A stretch of 64,000 nucleotides of DNA from Pomphorhynchus laevis (GCA_012934845.2 WNNJ02001303.1:1-64000), one strand, 5' to 3'; numbered from the stretch's first letter, positions 19,445 through 30,402 are shown. The notes: generated by a model not told the origin, from the sequence alone. A program made the numbers and translations.

Positions 19445-20021
19445 TCAGGGCGTACTATAAGAGCTCAATAGGAACTCTGACGAACGCCTCTCAAGGTCCG
19501 GAAACACTACATGGAGGGGCTGTTTCTTCTCTCTGTGCTTTTCAAGGAGTAGTCTGGCTGAGTGTATCGCATCGATGGCTCCACAGTTGCGCACAAAGCC
19601 TTCCTGGTTGACAATTTGTGTAATCGTGTCAAGTATTCTATTGTCAAACACTCTCTCTCTAAGATCCTCATGGTGTGGCTGAGAAAACGGAGTGGCCGGT
19701 AGTTTTGGTAATCTGATGGGCTTACTTTCTGCTTCCAGATTGGGATAGTTGTGCTTGACTCCAGTCTTCTGGCACCTCATTTACGTCAATAATCTTATGG
19801 AGAAGCTTCGTTAGCCATGGCGTCCACTCATCCAGGTCAATTTTCCAGAAGTCCGCCGCAACATCATCGGGTCCGTTAGATTTACCAGCTTTATCTTCAT
19901 TATTGCCTAGCTGACCTCTGCCTCGTTGAGTGGCCCAACTTGTGTGTGGTTTGGAGTCCCTTCTGGTATTAGTGGGTGTTCGAACTCTTCTGTGGAGATA
20001 ATTTTGAAATATCTTCTCCAT
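19445..20021 (-). pseudogene. RTE reverse transcriptase N-terminal half (two frames)
   Basis: Two overlapping broken frames. One reads KAGKSNGPDDVAADFWK ... VPEDWSQ (RT1-RT2); the other reads ILDTITQIVNQEGFVRNCGAIDAIHSARLLLEKH and QPLHVVFPDLER (RT3 to motif A, where D-L-E-K is usual). At least one frame change lies between them. Confidence 0.8.
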
Positions 20022-20755
20022 CTCTCCAACACGTCTTGTGGTTGTATTAGGAGTTTTCCTCGCTCATCACTGATACCATGGAACTTCTCGATTTCTGCTG
20101 CCTTCTTCCGTCTTGCACGGGCTAGTCAGTACACGCATGTTTCTCCTTCTCGAGTGTCGAGTTTTCTCCTACATTTGTGTTATCCGGAGAGCCTTGTAGG
20201 AATTTTTCTTTGCCTTCACCGCGTCTTTGACATGTTCTCTCCAGAACCAAGTTTCTTTGTCGATGTATTGTTGACATGGCTTGGTGGATCCGAGTATCTA
20301 GTTTGCAGCTCAACGCGGTCCAGGTGTCCTAAACTCCGTGTACATTAGCAGGTCTTATCCTGGCCAGCTTTGCCTTTTTCCAAATTTGTCTTCCCTCAGT
20401 TTCCACTACTTGATTTGGCTCGCCTTTGTTTGTTCTGGCCTCGGTTTACGGGGGACTTAACATTTCAGGTCGCATATCAGGGGCTTATGTTGAGTCGCTG
20501 TGATCTCGGATAAGATGACCTTTGTGTCAAGCACCCTCTTCTTGTTCTTTCGCCTCACCAGGACGAAATCAATTTGTGACTTCCTGGCTTGTGTGCCCAT
20601 TCCATCGTAGTAGGTGTATAGGTGGCTCGGCCTTTTGTGAAATTGGTGTTGGTGATGGTGAGGTTGTGCGTAGTTGCAAACTCTAGAATTTGATCCCCTT
20701 CTGCGTTCTTCTCACCGATGCCATATCCACCATGACATTAACTCTCGTCTGTCTG

Positions 20756-20968
20756 TCAAACATGGGCATTCATGTCACCGGCTATGATCACATAGTTTTC
20801 TTCTGGTACTTCTGCCATCTTTTCATCTAGCATTTCCCAGAAGTTTAGCTTCTCGTCATCTGTGCACCCTGTTTGAGGGGCGTACGCATAGAAGTAGTGG
20901 ACGACTGTTTCGCACAATGCCAGCTTGATCTTCATCAACCTCCCTGTGTATCGCGTCACTTCGCACAC
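20756..20968 (-). pseudogene. RTE endonuclease fragment
   Basis: 70 codons: YFYAYAPQTGC, FWEMLDEKMAEVP and YVIIAGDMNAHV, the central APE motif. The rest of the endonuclease lies in other frames or is lost at the 5' truncation near 21,110. Confidence 0.8.
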
Positions 20969-21239
20969 TTGATCTCTAAGTTGTATAGAATGTTGATGAA
21001 CGCGATGGAATCGTTGGAAGGGGCACTTTCGAGGCGAATGTTGAAGTCGCCAAGTATGAGTGAAGGGATGGATGACAAAGAACAGTGTGAATGGAGTCAG
21101 CGAGTTTGGTAAAAAAATAAGAAGGAAGAAGCTGATGAACCAAGACGGTATATAATGGCGAGATACAGGGTCATAAATATTGAATCATTCGCATTTTAAT
21201 AAAATAAAATTAATAATCTAATCTTACTTTTGATGCAAC

Positions 21240-22104
21240 AATGCCCAAAACCTGATAATTAAATCAAATCAGCTAACTGAGTCTACGTATTTAATATAAT
21301 TATAAAATAAACAAAACATAATAATGCTAAATCAAAATTTAATAATTAAATAATAAAATTAATAATTGTTTTTAGATTTCTATAATTTAAATCAAGTTAA
21401 AATAAAAAATTAAAATTAAAAAAAATCAATTTTTAAGAATTGACTAATAAATAACAGACTTTGTATCAGAATAAGAATTAGAGGTCATCAGGAGAAACTG
21501 CTATGCTATCAGGTTTCAGCCCCTAACTCCTCTACCCAACATAGCAGCGGGGCCAAATTCATGCTAATGATGTATTTCCTATGATAAAACTATCTAGTAT
21601 CTTATTCTAATACAAAGTATATTATTTATTATCCATCCATAAAAATTTGCCACTATAGAGTTTAAATTTATTCTTTATATTATTGTGTTGATTTATATAT
21701 TTTACTATTTTCTGCTTGATGTTATTTTTATAGTAACCTAGTTTAAAATATATTTATCTATTAAATTATTTAAATGATTTTGAAGAAAGCCAATATCATT
21801 ACATATTGTTGCAATTCTTTAAATTTCATTATTTAATGTATTATATTTTATATTATATGGTATGCATGAATGCTCATGCAAAAATATGTTTTTTGTAAAT
21901 TTAAATATGCCATCTTTACGATATAGATTAATAGTAGTTTTAGTTAATGTTAATTTGATGTTCATATCTAGATATACACCTCCTTTATCATTAATATTGG
22001 TTTTGTTAAGAATAAGGCTTTCTCGATAAATGTGCTCACTAATTGAATAAAAATTATTAGAATCAAATACACATATATCATCAATGTATCGAAACATATA
22101 TTTC

Positions 22105-22193
<89 letters not shown>

Positions 22194-22780
22194 TAGATTT
22201 AGTTTTTACACAGTTATAAACAAATTCATATTCTGTAAAGCTTAAAAACAAGTCAGCTATAATTGGGCTACTATTACCACCCATTGGAACACCTTTTACT
22301 TGTCTAAATATAAATGTCCCTACTTTTTAATAATTTTGATTTATTAAAATATTTAAGAATTTTATTAATTCAATTTTATCCATATATTTATATTTACTTG
22401 ATGGTTTAATTTTTCTTAGATAGGAGTTATACTTATTATAACATATATCTATTTATTTCAGAATATAAAGTTAATTAATTTTTCTAATGCATCTTTAATA
22501 TCTACTAAATCTAGATTTGTATAAAGCGTACTAAAATCGTATGTAATTAGATTTTGAAAATTTATTCCTTTTGTCTGTTCTGAAAATTCTTTTGTAGAAT
22601 TAATACTGCATTTCACAACATTAACACAACATTTCTATTAATGGACAATTTATAAGCTTTGACGTACAACTTTTAAATAACTTTTTATTTAAAAAATTGC
22701 TACGGCAATTAACCGAAACTCTATTTACATGATTGTATAGATCATGTAAGAAATGTAATAAAAAATTGTAATAAAAAAAT
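21240..22780 (-). mobile_element. Penelope-like element, copy 1 (RT and 3' region)
   Basis: Minus-strand PLE: RT motif A region DFSTLYTNLDLVDIKDAL (about 22,560-22,450), motif [13 protein letters not shown] (about 22,280), motif [11 protein letters not shown] (about 22,090), thumb down to about 21,800, then a 400-bp 3' region ending in AACTGAGTCTACGTATT near 21,270. Broken in several places. Its 5' side meets the 3' end of copy 2, so the two copies stand head to tail. Confidence 0.8.
22106..22190. repeat. (TA)n microsatellite inside a PLE RT gene
   Basis: About 42 TA units exactly between motif B and motif C of PLE copy 1. TA runs read as Tyr-Ile in the RT frame, so no stop is introduced. 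Another TA array (about 52,105-52,155) also lies in a PLE, but at a different point. Confidence 0.95.
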
Positions 22781-22789
22781 AGAAATTTT

Positions 22790-23690
22790 AATTAATTAAA
22801 TCAGCTAACTGAGTCTACGTATTGTTATATAATTATAAAATAAACAAAACATAATAATGCTAAATCAAAATTTAATAATTAAATAATAAAATTAATAATT
22901 GTTTTTAGATTTTCTATAATTTAAATCAAGTTAAAATATAAAAAATTGAAATTTAAAATAAACGTCATTTTTATGAATTGACTAATAAATAACATACGTT
23001 GTATCAGCGTAAGAATTAGAGGTCATCAGGAGGAACTGCTATGCTATCAGGTTTCGGCCCCTAACTCCTCTACCCAACATATCAGCGGGGCCAAATACAT
23101 GCTAATGATGTATTTCCTCTGAAATAACTATCTAGTATCTTATTCTAATGCAAAGTATATTATTTATTATCCATCCATAAAAATTTGCCACTTAAGTGTT
23201 TAAATTTATTCTTTATATTATTGTGTTGATTTATATATTTTACTATTTTCTGCTTGATGTTATTTTTATAGTAACCTAGTTAAAATATGTATCTATTAAA
23301 TTATTTAGATGATTTTGAAGAAAGCCAATATCATTACATATTGTTGCAATTCTTAAAATTTCATTATTTAATGTATTATATTTTATATTATACGGTATGC
23401 ATGAATGCTCATGCAAAAATATGTTTCTTGTAAATTTAAATATGCCATCTTTACGATATAAATTAATAGTAGTTTTAGTTAATGTTAATTTAATGATATG
23501 AAAATATCATTAAATATATTTAATAATATATTTTTAATCATATTTAAAATATGTATCTATTAAATTATTTAATAGATATAATATCATATTGATATTATTT
23601 CGATTATTATCATATTATATTAGTTAGATATTATATTTAGATTTAGTTTTTTACACAGTTATGAACTGTGTAACTTGTAAAAGTTATGAA
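22790..23690 (-). mobile_element. Penelope-like element, copy 2
   Basis: A second minus-strand copy, very similar to copy 1 over the 3' region and thumb (INLYRKDGIFKFTRN-type sequence near 23,420). RT upstream of the thumb is lost in AT-rich sequence near 23,500-23,640. Confidence 0.8.
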
Positions 23691-23699
23691 CTGTGTTAA

Positions 23700-25107
23700 A
23701 GATTCTAGCGTGTATAAATTTCATTTTATCTTAATGAAACGATCACATAAGGGATAATGCGGAAAAATGACGGCAAATGTCGTATTATTTTTCTTGAATA
23801 AATCTTTTTTAATACAATAAATTTTCACAACAGGAATCTGTCACTTAAAAATTTGTTTTGCCTTTTGTCTTGCTTTCCAACTGTTATTTATACAATCTTC
23901 GTTTGCTTAGTAGCTTATTACTTTATTAGATGCTTCAACCGTAATTTGTAAATAGTACGAAATTATTTTTTGATTCAAAAGGAAATGATAGCACTTTGTA
24001 ATGTTCTATATGATTCCTTATGATCGAATCGCATATCAAACACGCATTTGTTTCAAGTATTGATTATTATCTTGTTGTAGACTTTCCATTTTTTATGAAA
24101 TACTACGGAAAGGAAATACGTAGAAGATAAACGTAGCGTTTAGAAATATACGATCTTGTTGTCGGCAAACGTTGCTAGCAGTTAGCATATTATCATAAAT
24201 GAAATGCATCGAATCCAAATGTGATGAACGTCACCGTGCTTATGTAGAAAATTCTGTTTTATTTAACTTATGTAGAGTGTCTAACACAATCTGAAAGTAA
24301 GGTATACTAATGAAACAAATTTTGTTGAATTCTTTGATAACATGCAAGGTTTAAAAATTGAATCATAGGAATTCAATTTAAAAAATTGCCGTAATGGCTA
24401 TGTTTGTAAGCAAAATATGATGTTTCTACGAATCTTTTATTTAATTAACTTTAAATCTTCAAAATTTATTAATCGTTGGTAATACGGTTGGTCACACTAC
24501 AAATATTGTTTCTTGCAAATATTGATATCTAAAGGAACCCCAATTCAATAATAAAAAATTGCGTTGTTTGCTTAGAGGTTTATTGCAAATAACATTTACA
24601 TTTGCAAGCGATTGTATATCTTGTAACTAGTATTTTATTAAATTAGTAAATAATTTTTAGTGCTTAAATTTTTTAAACATTTTTTACTCGTTGTGAATCC
24701 AATTCAAAAATTTTAATCTTTTTGCTTGAATATATTCTTGATTTTGAAACATATTTACATTAACCAGCTTAATGGTGAATATTGTCACTCATCTACGTCT
24801 GAAATCTTGACATGAAAATATTGCTGGTTTGCATTATAAGTCTAAGTACGGCAATACTGTTATCGTACTTGGCTAGGTTATTTGGTTTGAAAATTATCAT
24901 ACCATGATAATTACCGGGAAGAAAAATATCCCTTCATATGCTGTGACATTTGTAGACGTACATAGCAGTGATTGTATAATGTGTAGAGTTTCCGGAAGTA
25001 CAATTTCCCATTTGAATACATTCAATCACCATAATGTCAATGACAACGGTAGTGTGGTCCAATTAATTCATTGGTTTCCAATTGAATCTATTTTTATTTC
25101 TTATTAA
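23700..25107. other. No recognised gene or repeat
   Basis: About 1.4 kb of AT-rich sequence. A 67-codon frame at 24,904 on the plus strand has no motif. I see no splice-flanked coding segment. Confidence 0.5.
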
Positions 25108-25403
25108 CTTTAAATTGAAAGTTTGAATCCCAAGGTGTTTACACTTTAAAATGTAAACTGCTTACCGTGATCACGTTTAAATAACAAGGTAATGGTCAAT
25201 AGCAAGGTGGCGTAGCACGTAGAGTGAATGTGGCAGATTTTCCAAGATCTTGTTTCAGAGTGAACTAAACTAGGTGCGACACAGAAAAATTCTATAGTTT
25301 GTGATCTTATAAAAAATAATGTAAATAATACGACAAACAAATGGTTTTCATTAAATATTATTAATAATAATTGTAACTGCAATACCGCAGGTGTAGTGTA
25401 TGT
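25108..25403 (+). mobile_element. Penelope-like element, 5' leader fragment
   Basis: Matches the leader of the PLE at 38,320-38,780 (shared CCCAAGGTGTTTACACTTTA and CTGCAATACCGCAGGTGTAG) but lacks an internal block of about 150 bp. It stops at the GIY-YIG start codons, where a LINE fragment begins. Confidence 0.85.
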
Positions 25404-25945
25404 CCCTGGCTTTTCTCTCTTCTACTTGGCGATCTCTCTCCGTTTATCAAATCTTACTCCTTTAACGTCATGAAATACGACGATGACATCCTCAAATATG
25501 TTCATGCACCCGCCCATCGCATACACGATATCGCTATTTCTGCCTTCAACTGTCTTTTTTCTATCTACAAACGTCTCTTCTATCTTCGTCTCGTTCTAAA
25601 CCCAGATGAGTCCAAAATAATAAAAATCCTTTCCCGTCAACCAAACATATCTCCCCTGTATCTTTTACCTCATCAATCATACCGATAGTCCACAATCTCA
25701 CTTTATTAAGATTCAATTTCGATGATCACCTTTGCCTTAAACCTTTTGTTCATGACAAGGTTCGCTAGTATAACTTAATTCTCCGTGACATCCGCAGTAT
25801 CCGCCCCCTATCGACTTCCGTTCCTGTATATATCTTCATCGATTCTCCTTCCGTAAATCGATTACAGACTCAGAATTTTCACCTATTCTCCAAAATTCAT
25901 CCTTCGATGACGAAAGTTGGTATGGGATGGTGCTACCTTCTATTT
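25404..25945 (+). mobile_element. Decayed LINE fragment of family J
   Basis: RT remains: YDDDILKYVHAP (a changed YADD box), RLVLNPDESKII, then 3' sequence ending near GACGAAAGTTGGTATGGGAT. Same family as 2630-3217. Its 3' end passes directly into the hammerhead-like repeat, a junction also found (inverted) at about 41,230-41,270. Confidence 0.7.
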
Positions 25946-25949
25946 AAAA

Positions 25950-26565
25950 ACCTAACTATTTTTGAAATTAATTGCTATTATCAAACTGGTAATCTATAGT
26001 TTGTTTCCTAATTTTAAGTTGATATACATGTGCAGTCATTGCTACCATTGAAATTTGGATAGCTAGTTTTATAATGCACGCTACTCTTATCATATCTATA
26101 ATCCAGATTACTGACGATTACTCAAATCGTCTGCCTTTTTGTAATTTAGTTTTAATAAAAGACTTGCGTCTTACATGTTGCAAATTTATTTGAAATCATT
26201 TCTGATTTCAAATTAAATCTGCGTTGGTAGGGTTAAGGTTTAATCTTTAATTATAAAACCTACATATTTCTGCAATTAATTGCTATTATCAAATTAGTCA
26301 TCAGTAGTTTGTTTCCTAATATTAAATTGATATACATGTGCTGCCATTGTTATTATTGAAACTGATAACTATTTAATTATGCACGCTACTTTAATCATAT
26401 CTATAAGCCAACAGATGTACGCTACATTTCAGTATTCGTGATTCTCATCAGCTATTGATCCAATACCTAAGTTTCACGTTCCGGTCCTTTGTTGGCTGAC
26501 GATAACTCAACTCTTCTACTTCTGGTTTTATAAAACTCTTCCGGCTTTATTATACAACTCTTATG
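25950..26565 (-). repeat. Hammerhead-like repeat, copies 3 and 4 (tandem)
   Basis: Two minus-strand units of roughly 300 bp in tandem (25,950-26,260 and 26,261-26,565), aligned by AATTAATTGCTATTATCAAA and TGCACGCTACT. The first lacks the ribozyme-like core; the second has it (minus strand: GGACC-GGAAC-GTGAA-ACTTA-GG ... CTGATGA) flanked by GCCAACA/TGTTGGC arms. Confidence 0.75.
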
Positions 26566-26890
26566 GTTTTATAATTGAAGGTTAAACCTTAACCCTACCA
26601 ACGCAGAATTAATTTAAAATCAGAAATGATTTCAAATTTGCAAAATGTTAGACAAGTCTTTCATAAAATCTAAATGTCAATAAAGCAGACGAGTTGAGTG
26701 ATTGTCAGCCAACAAAGAACCGAAATGTGACACGTAGGTATTGGATCAGTGGTTGATAAGGTCCACCAATACTGAAATGTAACGTATTGCTGCTGTCATA
26801 TAGATCGGATTAAAGCAACGTGCAGAAAGATCATCCAAATATCAATTGTATCAATAACTGCACAATTAACAAACATAAAATAGGAAGCAA
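26566..26890 (+). repeat. Hammerhead-like repeat, copy 5 (inverted to copies 3-4)
   Basis: Plus-strand unit. Its first 75 bp are the inverse of 26,188-26,261, making a long hairpin-forming inverted repeat. The core is decayed: GAACC-GAAAT-GTGAC-ACGTA-GG ... TTGATAA-GGTCC. Stem III still pairs. Confidence 0.75.
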
Positions 26891-26919
26891 ATTGCAGATG
26901 ATTATTCAGCCGCTCTGTC

Positions 26920-27342
26920 CTAACGGATTTGTATATATGAATCGCTTTCGACTGGTGATATTTGTGTTAGCATACCGGCGATATCATCGTAATTTGGTAT
27001 TGAAGCATCGCTACTTTCACTATTGAAAAATCGAGTCCTTGGTGCTTGAACTGTCGTCTGCGGGGCATACAAAAGTGGGAAGTTACGCCCATTCAATGAC
27101 GCTAGGATCGCTCGAGCGTTTCCACACATGAGAGCCAATAATGCTCGTTGGAATAACTGATCCACCGTTTTGCTATATTCAGTTCCAGTTGTTGCGGCTA
27201 TCTGTCTTGCAAACGAGCGTATAATATGTCTGCCTTGCTCGTTCCAACCGCCATCTCTACCACAGCGGGGATAAACTGGTAGTCTCCATGTGTGCTTTGC
27301 ACTTCCTCTCCTTGACGTTATTTGTGTACAGTGTAGCCGCAT
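26920..27342 (-). pseudogene. LINE copy F: ORF C-terminal region
   Basis: 140 open codons with GRHIIRSFARQIAATTGTEY and FQRALLALMCGNARAILASL; these align with KIIRRIARYLAIRSSI and FQRISIALMRGNSKAILSSI of copy A, confirming the family. Confidence 0.8.
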
Positions 27343-27448
27343 ATCCGGGTGTTATCGACGCGTTATCAATGTACACTGATTGCTGTGGATGTGCGACAGC
27401 AAAATCAACCCCGCGAGGACGGTCTCCATGGTTCAAAATATATGCTGG

Positions 27449-27640
27449 TCATTCGCGAAGGTCTGGTATCAGGTTCCTCACCTCCAAAGCAACTTGCATC
27501 GCTGCAGATTGAGCTGCATAAAATACCACATCACGTATTCCGTTGTGTCGCAGCACGGGATAGCTACCATATTGGCAGAGAAAAAAGAGAAAGCATCGAC
27601 CATAGCGATCTCCAGATGATAACAAGGGGCAACAAGCCAA
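27449..27640 (-). pseudogene. LINE copy F: endonuclease N-terminal part
   Basis: 63 codons with VLRHNGIRDVVFYAAQSAAM and ALEVRNLIPDLRE, matching MRHNGIRDVVLQAAQSAGM of copy A. The PAD ... D metal site that should follow lies in another frame. Confidence 0.75.
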
Positions 27641-27691
27641 AAGGTTAAGACGGAAAACTGTAAAGAGATAATGTTCATTCCGAGGGCCTTG

Positions 27692-27985
27692 TTAATGACT
27701 ACTCGTAACCAAGAACTGGCATTGAAGGCGCGACACCGCCAGTAATCGAGCCCTGCCGAATTGGCGATTTTCTGTGAAATTTTGGAATCCTACATCAGTG
27801 TCTATGATCTCTGTTTTCTTCAAATTGAGCTTTAAATTGAGTTGCGCAAATTCCTTCTCTAGATAATCCAATGCATTCTCTACTGTTATCGGATGACCTC
27901 TGATTATACCGTTATTTAAGTACCAGTGGTTTCCATGTATTCCGTGTAAATCTCCAACTGCCTTGATGCAATCATGAATTGTCAA
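27692..27985 (-). pseudogene. LINE copy F: RT catalytic box region
   Basis: 97 codons with GNHWYLNNGIIRGHPITVEN, where the active Asp pair (YLDD) is Asn-Asn, and LNLKLNLKKTEIID (motif D). A dead polymerase. Confidence 0.8.
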
Positions 27986-28742
27986 TGAAAAAAGATATGG
28001 TCTTTAGGGGTAACTTTGTTGCACGCCCTGGCATGATTGAATGGGTTTCATATTCCCGAAGCTAAGCAATGATGGCTCCGAATAGCAGTATTTCAGCCAT
28101 GGCATTAATTGTGACACCGATCGTTGAATCACATTGAATATCGCATCTCGACTGATTGAATTGAAAGTATTCCTTAGATCGAAATTAGCTTACAACCAGT
28201 CATCTTTATAATCGCGGTGAGTGTTCATATCTTATGATGTGCACAATTCTATCAACACCGTTTTTGGTTGCTACACCGAGCTGAGTTGGCTGCAACATGG
28301 ATGAGAATATTGGGCTGGTTTACGACATGCACATTCTGAACAGTCTCCTTAATGTTTCTCCAACCTCGATAGGCTGCACTGCATCAGATTCTTTAAGAAA
28401 GCGATTAAATTAGCGCCGCATAAATGTTTGGACACCGATTCATGTCTTTCACAACCCGGAAGGGCGTTTACAATGGATGTGATTCATTGTAAAAATATTC
28501 CTGAGATATATGCTGTCAGCAAGTCTTGTAAATGCTCTATGCGAAATCCTAAGCAGCCTGACACCGACATTGAAGGAAAAGAGAAAATGGTCGACTTTAC
28601 GAGCCCATAATTCACAGCTAGCAAACTAGCTCGAAAGACTGGATCACTAAGAGCATTCAACTATAATAGTTCAATTCCTGTTTGTAGGTGTAGGATGCAA
28701 TTTCTCGCGAACTGTTTCGTTCACAGGCGCCAGTCCCGTAGA

Positions 28743-28961
28743 TCAGAGCATTTTCATTGCTTTTCCGTAGTTGCCGCGTCGAGCCAGAGCAACTGCTGAT
28801 TTAGTTAAAACGTCTCCTGTATGAGATTTACCATTCGAGTTAACGAAGCTGTCTGCGAGCTGTACTAGTTGTATGTATATGTACAGCACAAGCGCTCTCT
28901 CATGCGGCTTGAGTATTACGCTGTGTACGCTGTGACGATACCCACTCGACATGAGTTGCAA
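28743..28961 (-). pseudogene. LINE copy F: N-terminal helical region
   Basis: 72 codons ending NGKSHTGDVLTKSAVALARRG NYGKAMKML in the frame, a segment that precedes RT in this RLE family. The extreme start of the frame is probably not element. Confidence 0.55.
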
Positions 28962-29204
28962 AGCATATATTGGGTAACAACAATAAATGTATCAACGATT
29001 CCTCTGTATTCAAAGATAGCGCATCTTTCATTAGATTTGTCATTATTTGGGCTGTTATTCCCCGTATTCGCGTAGACAGGCGAACTACAGTGTTTGATTG
29101 ACTTATTCATCTCTGATGGAGGTAATTAGTCGCACGATTATTCATTGCTGAACTTTCAATTGCATGTTCATGCACTACGTTTTGTTCATCTCAAGTCAAA
29201 TCCG

Positions 29205-29310
29205 TTCGGCAAGCCCACCTGGGGATTATAGCGGCCTGTTTCTTGGTAAGGTCAACACAAGATAAGTGGTGCCATTGACCACAGGTATCACATCCTATCA
29301 CTACATTTCG
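29205..29310 (-). pseudogene. LINE copy F: PHD-like zinc finger
   Basis: Minus-strand frame VIGCDTCGQWHHLSCVDL followed by RWACR: C-x2-C-x4-H-x3-C-x15-W-x-C spacing typical of a PHD finger. It shows that the N-terminus of this RLE family carried a chromatin-reader-like finger, which could help choose integration sites (inference). Confidence 0.6.
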
Positions 29311-29681
29311 TTGATTTATATCTATGAATGCGGGCATCTACTCGATTCTTAATCATTTGTGTATAATAGTTTTGCTTGATTAGGCGGGCCTCGTGGATTG
29401 CATCCGTCATATACTTTCTCTTTACGAAACTGCATGGCGACTGCGGAATCGTGTAGCTTCAGTGATCGTATATGCTTGTAAATTGTGTTTATTATTTTAT
29501 ATCTTTATTGTAATCAGAATGAGCAATTAAAACTTTTTCTGCAGCTGATTGAATTGATCTGCAACTGGTTGCATATATCTTTATATATTTGCAGTGTTGT
29601 CACTTTTGTCACTATTGCATTTTTGCCGCTCTATTTGGTTTTATTGAATTAGATTGATTTTTTATCAACAACAACAATTTA

Positions 29682-29769
29682 TTGACAAGAAAAAATATAC
29701 AATATTTTTCTTGTCAACCAAGAAAAAATATACTTGACAAGAAAAAATATACAATATTTTTCTTGTCAA
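29682..29769. repeat. Two tandem 36-bp palindromes
   Basis: TTGACAAGAAAAAATATA and its reverse complement form a near-perfect palindrome at 29,682-29,717 and again at 29,734-29,769 (52-bp period). Each could form a cruciform or hairpin. The 100 bp to the right (29,770-29,870) are GC-richer and unassigned; 29,870-30,064 is AT-rich. Confidence 0.9.
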
Positions 29770-30064
29770 CCACTGGTCCGGGTGTCTGGTCGTGGAGGCA
29801 GTGCACGAATCAAACTACTCCAGACATCGCGATCCTGTGCGACATACCAGAGTTCTCTTTCAGATAGCCTAAATTAGAAAAAAAATAAAGAATTAGAAAA
29901 ACTAATGGCACACGATTGATTTTTTATTATTATTATTCGATAAATGCGTACGTTCAATTTAAATAACCGTTTGTGGCGGCGTTCTTAAATCTATTGTTTA
30001 AAATTTAATCATGTTTTCTAAAAATAATTTCTGCTTTTCTGATTGAATGCATAATTGATTTCAG

Positions 30065-30402
30065 ATATTTAAGAATAAAATGGATATGTAGAACAATGAT
30101 TTCTAAACCGAAATATTTGCAAAAATACCTATGCATTCGAAAATTTGATGCTCAATCCGAATCAGAGCTGTCCCTAAAGGTTGGTCAAGTAGTGGAAGTT
30201 TTAAATAAAGATCGATCAGGTAAGCAGTGAATTGGAATATTCGATTTTGGGATATTAATTCTTAATGTAGGGTGGTGGTTAGTATATTCCTATGATCGAA
30301 AAGGATATGTCCCGGGATCTTATCTTCTAATAATGGATAATGACGAGTATAACATAAGGAACGATAATAATTACGCAAGCTCGTTCAAACATGTCAATGA
30401 AC
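30065..30402 (+). CDS. SH3 domain 1 (exons 30065-30219 and 30271-30402)
   Basis: The acceptor ends TTGATTTCAG at 30064; donor CAG|GTAAGC at 30220; a 51-bp intron splits the Gly of SGWW. The first ATG in frame is at 30096, but the frame is open to the acceptor. The conserved aromatic pair, acidic RT loop (DAQSESELSL) and PGSY are all present, so the ligand groove looks functional. The exon ends in an Asn-rich linker. Confidence 0.88.

Larger units (their letters stand above)
18440..21112 (-). mobile_element. RTE-clade LINE, decayed
   Basis: A minus-strand LINE without ORF1, 5'-truncated inside the endonuclease. Order on the minus strand: endonuclease (about 20,968-20,756), RT (about 20,021-18,966), C-terminal RPVAMCGVECW ... 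RLRWYGHVLR region (18,960-18,440). This order and the motif LYADDVM with GLKL.TAKTEYM are characteristic of RTE. Many frame changes; clearly older than the left-hand LINEs. Confidence 0.85.
26900..29470 (-). mobile_element. RLE-type LINE, copy F (old, nearly full length)
   Basis: A minus-strand element of the YLDD subfamily. From its 5' end: PHD-like zinc finger (29,310-29,205), NGKSHTGDVLTKSAVALARRG (N-terminal helical segment), RT pieces EVGETLRRL and LGVATKNGVDRIVHIIR (28,370-28,240), WYLNNGIIRG (changed catalytic box, about 27,920), HNGIRDVV (about 27,540) and a C-terminal FQRALLALMCGNARAILASL. Many stops and frame changes: the oldest RLE copy here, yet the one that shows the whole domain order. 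Confidence 0.8.

Noticed and set aside
20873-21112. Plus-strand frames over the RTE element (18,976-20,348 and 20,873-21,112)
   Set aside because: Shadows of the minus-strand RTE coding sequence.
22081-22284. Open frame with a long Tyr-Ile tract as a real protein
   Set aside because: It is a TA microsatellite inside a broken PLE RT.
24904-25107. Small gene
   Set aside because: 67 codons without motif, splice context or neighbours.
25110-25180. tRNA-derived SINE head (GTTTGAATCCCAAGG looks like a B box)
   Set aside because: No A box or cloverleaf; the sequence is PLE leader.
26732-26790. Ordinary type I hammerhead using the second GAAAT box
   Set aside because: GAAAT after CTGATGA is not conserved (lost at 47,935), stem II would be 3 bp, and no stem I partner for CTGCTG precedes the core.
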